Source of the DNA: Serratia liquefaciens ATCC 27592
Lineage (GTDB): Bacteria > Pseudomonadota > Gammaproteobacteria > Enterobacterales > Enterobacteriaceae
Assembly (NCBI RefSeq): GCF_000422085.1
Contig: NC_021741.1
Coordinates: 4,588,001 to 4,652,000, forward strand
Reading direction: 5' to 3'
DNA length: 64,000 nt
Part shown: piece after piece, positions 49,643-56,995 of the stretch
How positions within the stretch are numbered: position 1 is the stretch's first letter
Layout of the letters: each line of letters starts with the position of its first letter
Made by a program: the position numbers and the translations under genes
The notes under the pieces: generated by a model
The model's input: only the letters and a program-made list of their open reading frames with translations
Database searches by the model: none
Told to the model about the DNA's origin: nothing

Positions 49643-50860
49643 TTACTTGGCTAGCGGCAAGAACACCATTTGCGAGGGACTACCGACCGGCGTATAGCCT
49701 TCAACAAAGCTGAGTTTTCCACTGGCCTTATCCACGCTGAAACGGGTGACGTTATCGCTGCGTTGATTCATCGCATACAGATAGCGCCCGTCCGGACTCA
49801 GCGTTAACGAGCGCGGATAATCCCCGCGCGTCCAGGTTTCCGCCACCGAATGCAGCTCGCCGCCACTGCCAACGCTGAACTGCGCGATGCTGTTATGCAG
49901 CCGATTGGCCACGTACAGATTTTTGCCATCCTCGCTCAGCACCAGGCCGGCGGCGAAGTTGGTGCCCTTATAATCGGCTGGCAGCGAAGAGATCACGTGC
50001 AACTGTTTCAGAGTACCTTTTTGGTCATCAAAACGGTAGCTGGTCAGCGTGGAAGCCTCTTCGTTCACCAGCAGCAAGGTTTTCCCGTCCGGATGAAACA
50101 CGAAATGACGCGGCCCGGCGCCGGCGGAGGATGCCGCGATCCACGGCGGATCGTTCGGCGTTAACTGGCCGCTGGCATCGTCAAAGCGCCATTGATAAAT
50201 ACGATCCAGCCCCAGATCGGTGGAGAACACAAACTTGCCGCTCGGATCGCTGGCGATCATATGCGCATGCGGGCCGTTGTGATCGCTGATGGCAAAGCTG
50301 CCCTCCACCGCCGCCTCAGGCTTGCCGGCCCCTGCCGGTCCTTGCTGTTGCTGCACCGAACTGGCCGTGCCCAGCTTGCCGTCGCTTTCAACCGGGAAAG
50401 CCGCTACGGTGCCGCTGACATAGTTTGCCACCAACAGATGACGACCGTTTGGCGTCAGGAAGAGATAAACCGGCCCCGCCCCCTGCGCATCAACCTGATT
50501 GAGCTGGGTCAGGCTGCCGTCCGTCGGATTGATACGGTAAGCAATAATGCCGCCATGTTGAGTCCCGTTAAAGTCCGCCACTTCGCTGGCGACATACAGC
50601 GTCTGGCCTTTGGCATCCACGGTAAGCTGTGCTGGGTTCGACTGGCTGCTGGCCAGGGTTCTGGCGCTCAGTGCGCCGCTGACCGGATCGACCTGCACCC
50701 GGTAAACGCCTTCGCCGTTAGGGTTGTAAGTACCGATATAAGCAAAATGAGATGACGTAGATTTCATTGCATCCTCAGCATGAAGCGCCGGGCTAGCCAT
50801 CGCCAGCAGCGCCAGAGTGACTGCAGTTCGCAGGGTGGAAGATGTTTGCCAGTTTCGCAT
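49643..50860 (-). CDS. Secreted beta-propeller lactonase
   Basis: Lactonase (PF10282, seven-bladed propeller) family protein of 405 residues, related to cytosolic 6-phosphogluconolactonase but with a signal peptide (about 1-28, ends LHA), so periplasmic. Propeller repeats such as LTLSPDGRYLYAMNQ and FVFHPDGKTLLLVNE recur through the chain. Start at ATG 50860 after AGGATAACT; the in-frame extension to 50893 crosses a repeat end. Its place among amino-sugar-acid genes suggests it opens an aldonolactone, but the substrate is not shown by the sequence. Confidence 0.82.
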   Translation of the reverse strand: MRNWQTSSTLRTAVTLALLAMASPALHAEDAMKSTSSHFAYIGTYNPNGEGVYRVQVDPVSGALSARTLASSQSNPAQLTVDAKGQTLYVASEVADFNGTQHGGIIAYRINPTDGSLTQLNQVDAQGAGPVYLFLTPNGRHLLVANYVSGTVAAFPVESDGKLGTASSVQQQQGPAGAGKPEAAVEGSFAISDHNGPHAHMIASDPSGKFVFSTDLGLDRIYQWRFDDASGQLTPNDPPWIAASSAGAGPRHFVFHPDGKTLLLVNEEASTLTSYRFDDQKGTLKQLHVISSLPADYKGTNFAAGLVLSEDGKNLYVANRLHNSIAQFSVGSGGELHSVAETWTRGDYPRSLTLSPDGRYLYAMNQRSDNVTRFSVDKASGKLSFVEGYTPVGSPSQMVFLPLAK

Positions 50861-50872
50861 AGTTATCCTGAT

Positions 50873-50922
50873 GGTATACCCGTCATCTTTCAAGCCACAG
50901 CGTTGTTAGCTGCAACTTGAAA
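50873..50922. repeat. Possible solo end of an ERIC-like repeat with hairpin
   Basis: GTATACCCGTCATCTTTCAAG (from 50873, with TATACCC as in the ERIC-type repeat near 39.4 kb) followed by CTTGAAAG at 50915-50922, which pairs with CTTTCAAG at 50887-50894. The element lies in the 151-base gap before the lactonase gene and looks like a shortened repeat. Confidence 0.45.
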
Positions 50923-50941
50923 GCCAGAGGGGAAAGATAGC

Positions 50942-50960
50942 GGCGCGGTGTGCCCGCGCC
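50942..50960 (-). terminator. Hairpin after dgaF-like gene
   Basis: Stem GGCGCGG / CCGCGCC with a five-base loop. On the minus strand it is followed by GCTATCTTTCC. Weak intrinsic terminator or processing stem downstream of the eight-gene catabolic unit. Confidence 0.45.
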
Positions 50961-51011
50961 TGGGGATACAGAGCCTGCGCCTCCCTGCCTTACGTCATCC
51001 GATAATGCGCT

Positions 51012-51752
51012 TTAACCCACCAGCTTTTTGGTGGTCGCCAGCAGGGTTTTCACGTCCTGTGGGCGGGTGTTACCGGTGCTGGAGTCGATGATTGAGCTAT
51101 AGATGTGCGGGATCACGCGCTTCACGCCGGCAGCCAATGCGATCTCGACGATCGGCTCGAAGTTTTCCAGATCGATACCGCCGGTCGGTTCCAACATAAA
51201 GTCATGATCGGCACAGGCTTTGGCGACATACTCGTACTCCTCTCTGCATGCCAGTCCGCCCATCGGGAAATATTTGATTGAGCTACCGCCCATGTCTTTC
51301 AACAAGGCGATGGCGGTTTCCACCGGCACAATGCCGTCCGGCGCGGCAGCGCTCAGCGGCCCCGTCGAAATTTTTACCCAGCCAACGCGGCCGGTTGGCG
51401 ACACCAGACCGTTCACCACGCTGTCATTCTGCCCCAGCAGCGCACGGCTCGCGCCCACGCCGGTAAACACCTGATTGACGTGCTGCGGCTGTACCCGCTG
51501 GGAAATCAGGCTGACCATCGCCGATTGTTTAGGATCGCCTGCGCCCAAGCCTACCGACAGCGCATTTTCTATCAGACGCGCATAACGCTGCATGTCCGCA
51601 ACTGCACTGTCGACGTCCGGGTAGTTCTTGGAAAGCACCCCTACCAGCACATGCCCTTCTGCCGCCGCATAAATCTCCTGCGCGTTGTCTTTCGAACCGG
51701 CCAACACGTTGAGGCACACGCGATCGCGATAGTAGTTAGGTTGCAGCTTCAT
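51012..51752 (-). CDS. dgaF: DgaF-like 2-keto-3-deoxy-6-phosphogluconate aldolase
   Basis: KDGP aldolase family (TIGR03581, EF_0839 type), 246 residues. DgaF in Salmonella splits 2-keto-3-deoxygluconate 6-phosphate to pyruvate and glyceraldehyde 3-phosphate as the last step of D-glucosaminate breakdown. The Schiff-base lysine is probably K160 in SSIKYFPMGG. Its ATG overlaps the dgaE-like stop by four bases, so the two enzymes are made together. The gene symbol is given by homology to Salmonella. Confidence 0.9.
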   Translation of the reverse strand: MKLQPNYYRDRVCLNVLAGSKDNAQEIYAAAEGHVLVGVLSKNYPDVDSAVADMQRYARLIENALSVGLGAGDPKQSAMVSLISQRVQPQHVNQVFTGVGASRALLGQNDSVVNGLVSPTGRVGWVKISTGPLSAAAPDGIVPVETAIALLKDMGGSSIKYFPMGGLACREEYEYVAKACADHDFMLEPTGGIDLENFEPIVEIALAAGVKRVIPHIYSSIIDSSTGNTRPQDVKTLLATTKKLVG

Positions 51753-52867
51753 GCTTGTTTCTCCGTGAACAGATTTTTAATACAGGTGAAAACGGTCATC
51801 AGCTGTTGCTGATCAACGCTGCGCACGTCCACTTCAATCTTGCCTTCGTTAGCTTTATAGCCACGGAAGTAGATAGCGATCTCGCCGGTTTTCAGCGCCT
51901 GCACAATGTCGTAGGTCGACCATCCCAGCACCGCTTCGTCGAACGTGATTTCTGCCCGTGCGATATCACGCCCGGCGCTGTCCCAGACGGTTTTGGCACT
52001 GATACCGGTCAGGGTATTCAGACTGTCGATAAACGGCGTCATTCTTTCCACCATCTGCTGCCCGGTGGTTTTCTCCAGCCGCAGGTAGCTTTCGATCGCC
52101 TGCGTCAGGCCGAGGATGCCCTCTTTGCCGACCTTCATCGCCCGGCCGATACCGCCGGTTTGCAGCTTCACCCATTCGACGTACTGTTTCTTGCCAATCA
52201 CCAGACCGCTGGTCGGGCCTTCGATGGCCTTGGCGCCGCTGTAAACCACCAGGTCGGCTCCCATCTGGTAGTAGCACAGCAGATCTTCTTCCGCCGCGGC
52301 ATCGACGATCAGCGGCAGGTTATGTTTGCGCGCCACCACCACCGCCTGCTCAACGGAAAGAATGCTTTTCTGCACGCAGTGGTGTGACTTGATATAGAGG
52401 ATCGCCGCCGTTTGCGGCGTAATGCAGGCCTCGAGCTGCTCGGCGGAACACTCGTTGGCGTAACCGGCTTCAACCACCTTACCGCCCCCCAGCGCCACCA
52501 TGGTATCGACCGGCGCACCAAAGTTGACGTTATGACCGCGCGGCAACACGATTTCGCGCGGAACGGTAATAGGTGCGGAGTGCAGGTTCACCAACAGGTT
52601 GGCGTTGTCTTTGACGATCAGCGCCGCCACTGACTGGGCAATGCCCGCCGAGGCGCAGGAAACCACCACCGCGCTTTCGACATTCAGCAAATTGGCGATG
52701 TAAGCGCCGGTTTTGTCGACCAGATCCTTGATTTCGAAGTAGTGGTTCATGCCGTAATCCACGGCATCAATGACGTCCTGGCGCGGCGTAGACACGCCGA
52801 GTGCAGTCATGCGACCTGAAGTGTTGATGACCTGTTTTAAATTATATTTTTCATAAATCGAAGACAT
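51749..52867 (-). CDS. dgaE: DgaE-like D-glucosaminate-6-phosphate ammonia-lyase
   Basis: PLP enzyme of the SelA-related group (TIGR01437), 372 residues. DgaE in Salmonella removes ammonia from D-glucosaminate 6-phosphate to give 2-keto-3-deoxygluconate 6-phosphate. The PLP lysine is K213 in VVYSGAKAIEGPTSG; the phosphate-side aspartate lies in PLIVDAAAEEDL. ATG 52867 (MSSIYEKYN) follows GAAGGGAAAG and overlaps the amidohydrolase gene by 17 bases. Needs a 6-phosphorylated substrate, which nothing recognisable in the cluster supplies except the putative transporter. Confidence 0.9.
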   Translation of the reverse strand: MSSIYEKYNLKQVINTSGRMTALGVSTPRQDVIDAVDYGMNHYFEIKDLVDKTGAYIANLLNVESAVVVSCASAGIAQSVAALIVKDNANLLVNLHSAPITVPREIVLPRGHNVNFGAPVDTMVALGGGKVVEAGYANECSAEQLEACITPQTAAILYIKSHHCVQKSILSVEQAVVVARKHNLPLIVDAAAEEDLLCYYQMGADLVVYSGAKAIEGPTSGLVIGKKQYVEWVKLQTGGIGRAMKVGKEGILGLTQAIESYLRLEKTTGQQMVERMTPFIDSLNTLTGISAKTVWDSAGRDIARAEITFDEAVLGWSTYDIVQALKTGEIAIYFRGYKANEGKIEVDVRSVDQQQLMTVFTCIKNLFTEKQA

Positions 52868-53990
52868 GAGCGGCTTTCCCTTCATCGGTTAATAGGATTT
52901 CCCCGGCCACCACGGCGGCCAGCGGAACCAGCAATTGTTGACCCTCGGCCGACTGTCCTTCTGAATCGGCGAACACCTGTGGCCCCTGACGGAGCTCGAA
53001 CAGTGTGAAATCGGCATCGCAGCCCGGTTCTAGTCGCCCCTTATGGGACAGGTGCAGCGCCGAGGCGGCATTTTCCGTAACGCAGGCAATCACCTGCGGC
53101 AGCGATAACCCAACGCTGAAGAATTTGGACATCACCGTCGCCAGGCTGTGTACCGGCCCGGCCATTCGGTTGCGGCAGTAGATATCGGAACTGATGGTAT
53201 GCGGCAAAATGCCGAGCGCTATCGCCTGACGCGCCACCTCGAAGCTGAAGCTGGCGGTGCCGTGGCCAACATCCAGCAGGACGCCGCGCTTTAGCGCGCG
53301 CTGGATAGACTCACGCAGCGTGCCCGCCGGCGTCAGAATGCGATTCGGTTTGCCGTTGTAGCAGTGAGTGATAATGTCGCCACGGGTTAGCAGATCGGCT
53401 ATTTCATCCAGATCCGGCGGGTTATTGCCGATATGAACCATCAACGGCAATAGGTTATTTTCTTGCTGGATCTCTTTGGCCAGCACCAGCGGCCGGATGC
53501 CGTTCTGGCCAACGACGCTGCTGCTCATGCGCGCCTTGATGCCGATGACAAAACCGGCATGTTTGTCGATCGCCCGGCTGACTTTCTGTTTGTCGATGTC
53601 TGCCAAATCAGCCAGTTCGTTCTGACGCAGCAGGCCGATGCGCGAAATGTTCAGGAAGGCGAAAACGTTGGTTTTGCTGCTGCGCGTCAGCGTATAAAAC
53701 GCATCCACGTCGTCGGTGCCGGTGCTGCCGGCATCCACCACCGTGGTGACGCCACAGGCCGTCCCGACCAAGTCCGGTTGGTCATGGTAAATCGGCGAAG
53801 AGGGGTAGCAGTGCACGTGGGAGTCGATCCAGCCGGCGCTCAGGCGGCAGTTACCCGCCAGATCCAGTCTTCGATGGGCGTGGACGTCGTCGGCCAATTG
53901 CCCCACTTCGGCAATCTTGCCGTCTTTGACCGCCAGATCCACCAGCCGATCATCCGCCAGTCTGGCGCCTGTGATTACTAAGTCATACAT
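52851..53990 (-). CDS. Amidohydrolase/deacetylase-family metalloenzyme
   Basis: Amidohydrolase-superfamily enzyme of 379 residues (TIGR03583, EF_0837 type). All ligands of a two-metal site are visible: H58 and H60 in DSHVH, probable carbamylated K152 in GIKARM, H186 in VHIG, H209 in THCYNG, and the catalytic D269 in SSDIY. It should cut an amide or similar bond in the substrate, for example an N-acyl group, before ammonia removal by DgaE; the exact bond is not known. 66 bases after the DUF4310 gene and overlapping dgaE. Confidence 0.85.
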   Translation of the reverse strand: MYDLVITGARLADDRLVDLAVKDGKIAEVGQLADDVHAHRRLDLAGNCRLSAGWIDSHVHCYPSSPIYHDQPDLVGTACGVTTVVDAGSTGTDDVDAFYTLTRSSKTNVFAFLNISRIGLLRQNELADLADIDKQKVSRAIDKHAGFVIGIKARMSSSVVGQNGIRPLVLAKEIQQENNLLPLMVHIGNNPPDLDEIADLLTRGDIITHCYNGKPNRILTPAGTLRESIQRALKRGVLLDVGHGTASFSFEVARQAIALGILPHTISSDIYCRNRMAGPVHSLATVMSKFFSVGLSLPQVIACVTENAASALHLSHKGRLEPGCDADFTLFELRQGPQVFADSEGQSAEGQQLLVPLAAVVAGEILLTDEGKAAHVFDL

Positions 53991-54056
53991 ACCGCATTAC
54001 TCCTTTTACAGCCTGGGGACGGCACCCGGTACCGCCCCCAGCAATCACATTCGTGA

Positions 54057-54707
54057 TTAGGCGATAGCTACCGGGAAAATGGCCCCTAACAGCATCGCAC
54101 CGAGGATCGCCCCACCGGTGATCGGCTTATTCCAGATATAGAACAGCAAGGCGCCAAGCAGCGAGCCGATACCGATCGGAATGGAAGCGGTCATCGCCGA
54201 CAAGATGATCAACGGCCCCAGGAAACGCCCCGAGGAGTTACCGGCGCCCATCATCACGTCCGCCCCGTAGGTGGAGTTGCTCTGATTGATGGTAAATTTA
54301 CGCGCCAAAATGATCAGGTAGCCAATCGCCAGGCCAATCACCAGGCCGGTCACCAGCGAGGCGGCAAAGTTAGCGACCGGGAAAATGATCCCCGCCCCCA
54401 GCAGCAGCGCCGGAACCCCCAGCCCCACGCCGGTCTGGATCGCACCGCCGATGTCCAGGATCCCCACCAGCGAACCTTCAATGATGCGCGCAAACAGGAA
54501 GCTGGCCCCGAAGGCCGCCACGGCACCGTAAACGCCAGTGTCCATTCCCGCACGCAGCATGGAAACAAAGGCCACTTCGTTAAACGCGCCGATGCCGTAC
54601 AGGTAGTACATATGCGTTCCGGCGAACACGCCGGAGGAAAGCAGACCGACAAAAATCGGGAATGACCAGTCGGCATACCAGAAGCCTTTTTGGGTTTGTT
54701 CTTCCAT
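54057..54707 (-). CDS. DUF4310 membrane protein (EF_0832 type)
   Basis: Hydrophobic protein of 216 residues, DUF4310/TIGR03580 by recognition. It has about five or six membrane segments separated by Gly-rich loops (VGLGVPALLLGAGI, GNSSGRFLGPLI). Function unknown; always reported in a conserved cluster with DUF4311, DUF4312 and SFCGS proteins in Enterococcus, Aeromonas and enterobacteria. I infer a permease subunit. The gene lies 11 bases after the DUF4311 gene. Confidence 0.85.
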   Translation of the reverse strand: MEEQTQKGFWYADWSFPIFVGLLSSGVFAGTHMYYLYGIGAFNEVAFVSMLRAGMDTGVYGAVAAFGASFLFARIIEGSLVGILDIGGAIQTGVGLGVPALLLGAGIIFPVANFAASLVTGLVIGLAIGYLIILARKFTINQSNSTYGADVMMGAGNSSGRFLGPLIILSAMTASIPIGIGSLLGALLFYIWNKPITGGAILGAMLLGAIFPVAIA

Positions 54708-54718
54708 TATCCAGCTCC

Positions 54719-55495
54719 TTATTTACCGCTCAGGGTGTTGTGAATGGCGTCCAACCAACCCGGCACGCCAAGGCTGAAGGACTCGAGGACTTTCATGTCG
54801 AAGCCGCGGAAGAACCCGCTCAGCACGAACAGCAGCACGATCACCGCCATCATGATCTTGGTGATTTTGTTCCAGCCGCTCTCTTCCACGCCTTTACCGA
54901 TCAGGATGCCCAGCACCAGCCCCGGTACGGCGTTGCCCATAATCAGCTGCGCCAGGCCGCCGAAGATGGTGCCCCAGAAGCCGGAACGGCGTCCGGCGTC
55001 GATCGCCGCCAGCCAGAAGATCACCGGCATCACGGTATTCACCAGCAGGTTTGCTGCCGGCACCAGCACCTTGATCGCCGTCACCTGCAATGCGGCAGGA
55101 ACGGCGGAAGCGGTGGTATTCAGGAAGGCCACAACCAGCATGCCGATGATGCCGCAGGCGATAGCCATTTTTTTCGGATCGTGCAGCGTTTGCGCCAGGT
55201 TGCGGTTTTTGACCATCAACGCAGCCGCGCCCCAGTGTGGAATAATGCGGTGGTCAACGTCCTGCGTGAAGGCCCCTGCTGCTACGGAAGACGCCCAGGC
55301 GTTGAAGAAGAAGCCCAGACCGAATGAGAAGTGGGAAGCCGGGTCACCCTCGCAGGAGTTCAACTCGCCCAAGGTGCGGAAAGCCCCCATGCCCTGTGTC
55401 GTCGGAGCATGGAACATACGTGCGGCGCCGGCCCCTACGCCAACCCCCACCAGTCCGCCGATAATAAGCGACTTAAATAAGATGATTAAAAACAT
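54719..55495 (-). CDS. DUF4311 membrane protein (EF_0833 type)
   Basis: Membrane protein of 258 residues, DUF4311/TIGR03579 by recognition, with about six hydrophobic segments. A polar, conserved-looking stretch lies between helices at about residues 28-75 (FRTLGELNSCEGDPASHFSFG), with acidic and His residues that could contact substrate. Function unknown; probably a second permease subunit with the DUF4310 protein. Confidence 0.85.
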   Translation of the reverse strand: MFLIILFKSLIIGGLVGVGVGAGAARMFHAPTTQGMGAFRTLGELNSCEGDPASHFSFGLGFFFNAWASSVAAGAFTQDVDHRIIPHWGAAALMVKNRNLAQTLHDPKKMAIACGIIGMLVVAFLNTTASAVPAALQVTAIKVLVPAANLLVNTVMPVIFWLAAIDAGRRSGFWGTIFGGLAQLIMGNAVPGLVLGILIGKGVEESGWNKITKIMMAVIVLLFVLSGFFRGFDMKVLESFSLGVPGWLDAIHNTLSGK

Positions 55496-55525
55496 CAGTA
55501 TACCCTTTGATTTATGCTAACGTTT

Positions 55526-55822
55526 TTATTTCGCGACGAAGACAACTTTTTCTGTATTGATCATTGTCACGTTCACGGTTATTTCCAGAGCCACGAAGTA
55601 GCTTTTTCTTTCGCGCGGCAGAAAGAAAAACAGAAACTTTTCTTTTGTTATTTTCTCTTCTGCTTTTAATACGCTGACATCCTGCGGTTCAATACGCAGC
55701 AGAATATTACCGGTGGATTTTAATACCGCGCCCTGCACATTGGCCAAGGCGGAAGCAAAAGCTTTCGCTTTGCTGTCGCCCTTACCCTCCACCTTTACCG
55801 ACGTTGTATATTGTTCTTTCAT
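55526..55822 (-). CDS. DUF4312 protein (EF_0831 type)
   Basis: Small soluble protein of 98 residues, DUF4312/TIGR03578 by recognition; alternating polar and hydrophobic residues suggest a mostly beta fold (TTSVKVEG, NILLRIEP, YFVALEITVNVTM). No cysteine or histidine is seen that could carry phosphate. It starts on the last base of the SFCGS gene stop (one-base overlap), so the two are produced together. Role unknown. Confidence 0.85.
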   Translation of the reverse strand: MKEQYTTSVKVEGKGDSKAKAFASALANVQGAVLKSTGNILLRIEPQDVSVLKAEEKITKEKFLFFFLPRERKSYFVALEITVNVTMINTEKVVFVAK

Positions 55823-56187
55823 TACGGGTTGCCGTGTTTTTTGACGTAGGCTTCAACCAGTCTTTGACCCAGCTCTTCTTTATCCATAAAACCAAAACCC
55901 AATACGGTGCAGCCTTCGTTTATTGCCGTCACGCCCTCATCAATGGAACGCATGCCGTATTTGGCTTTGTATCCGTATTTAGTCTGGGCGGTAATGGCAC
56001 CAGCGCCGCCGCTGCCGCAGAAAGAAATGCCCAGCTGCGCGCCTTCCGCTTTCATCACGTCACCCAGCTTCATGTCGGCCGCCACACCGGGGATCACGAT
56101 GGCTTTTCCGCCTGCATTTTCAATGCCCTGACCCACTTTCTGACCTTTACCCAAACGATCGCCAATCACTACGGTAATCTGACCCAT
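55822..56187 (-). CDS. Glycine-rich SFCGS-family protein (EF_0830 type)
   Basis: Soluble protein of 121 residues with the family's signature: SFCGS at 55-59 in LGISFCGSGGAGAI. TIGR03577 by recognition. The Gly-rich loop after beta-strand-like VVIGD and the lone conserved C57 followed by a glycine turn recall the phosphocysteine loops of PTS EIIB domains, so I propose an EIIB-like role; this is inference. A second cysteine is at about 93. 35 bases after the PRD gene. Confidence 0.88.
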   Translation of the reverse strand: MGQITVVIGDRLGKGQKVGQGIENAGGKAIVIPGVAADMKLGDVMKAEGAQLGISFCGSGGAGAITAQTKYGYKAKYGMRSIDEGVTAINEGCTVLGFGFMDKEELGQRLVEAYVKKHGNP

Positions 56188-56222
56188 GGTATTTTCTCCT
56201 GATTAATTTAATTCGGTAACTG

Positions 56223-56570
56223 CTATTGGTTATTATCTTTTGCCACTTCAAAATGGACGGAAAGCAAATAAGCCTCTTCAATCGGAAGAGTGGTGAATTG
56301 GTCGACTACCCGCTCCGCCATTTGCATGGATTCCGCCGAAATCTCGTCAAACAGTGATTTATCGACTTCCGGTAATGGCTCGCCGGTTATTGAGCGCAAC
56401 ACCATGGCGCGAATATGCGACTCCAGCATCTGTTGCTGCACCGCATTGGTATAAATATCTTCGGCGTTTAGCATGGCGGTAATATCAGCCAGCACCCGTT
56501 CGGTTATCGCCCCGGCCGTGCTGACGTCAGGTTGTTCACTATTTTCTCTCGCAGCAGATCCATCATTCAC
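56223..56570 (-). CDS. Small stand-alone PRD-domain protein (EF_0829 type)
   Basis: A single PTS-regulation domain of 115 residues (TIGR03582 by recognition). It has the two histidines expected of a PRD, H52 in LESHIRAMV and H106 in LLSVHFEVA, but no DNA- or RNA-binding part. The start codon is GTG (56570) behind AGGGGAAC; no in-frame ATG is near. First gene of the operon. It may pass or sense phosphate for the neighbouring proteins or for the PRD activator. Confidence 0.83.
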   Translation of the reverse strand: MNDGSAARENSEQPDVSTAGAITERVLADITAMLNAEDIYTNAVQQQMLESHIRAMVLRSITGEPLPEVDKSLFDEISAESMQMAERVVDQFTTLPIEEAYLLSVHFEVAKDNNQ

Positions 56571-56810
56571 TTTTCAGTTCCCCTAGATCCAAACATGATT
56601 CCGTAAGTCGCACAGCACATCACCTGAATAAGCCGCCTTCTCTGATGCCTTTACCCTAACCCCGGGGAGATATTCTGTGTACTCTGTTTTTTTCCAGTTG
56701 AAAGTGGAAATTCAATGACCGTCAGGGATCCATTTCGCAAAATAAGCATCTGCCAGATAATTCAATTAGATTACAAAAAGATATCGCCACAAAAGGTTTC
56801 CAGTTGAGCC
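56571..56810 (-). promoter_or_regulatory. Upstream region of the DUF431x/dga operon with repeated sites
   Basis: The region holds TTTCCAGTTGA twice in the same orientation (56691-56701 and 56797-56807, 106 bases apart, near ten helical turns). The first copy is part of an inverted repeat, TTTCCA-N8-TGGAAA (56691-56710). These are candidate sites for the PRD activator at 47.7-49.6 kb. I found no convincing sigma-54 (GG-N10-GC) or strong sigma-70 promoter. Confidence 0.5.
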
Positions 56811-56898
56811 AAGGGAGGTGAAAAGCTTCGTGATCGGGATCTCTTTCTTTTCCCGGCTTAACCGCCTACTATCGGTAAGACAATTCGACATCAACAAC

Positions 56899-56932
56899 AC
56901 CCCCGTACCTCTGGCGCGGGGGTTTTGCTTTT
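56899..56932 (+). terminator. Terminator-like hairpin upstream of rnk
   Basis: Stem ACCCCCG / CGGGGGT (56899-56905 with 56917-56923) followed by TTTGCTTTTG. It lies 64 bases before rnk on the same strand. A TACTAT -10-like box at 56867-56872 would start a transcript just before it, so it may be an attenuator in the rnk leader or end a short RNA. Confidence 0.65.
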
Positions 56933-56995
56933 GTGCTGTTTTTCCGAATTTATGGGCGCGTTACCCGACGCCTTTTGATTTGACTGGAGAGTGGA

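Noticed and set aside
56571..56810. Sigma-54 promoter for the DUF431x operon
   Set aside because: TGGCAG followed by TTTTGCG on the minus strand suggested it, but the GG to GC spacing is 14 rather than 10 bases.
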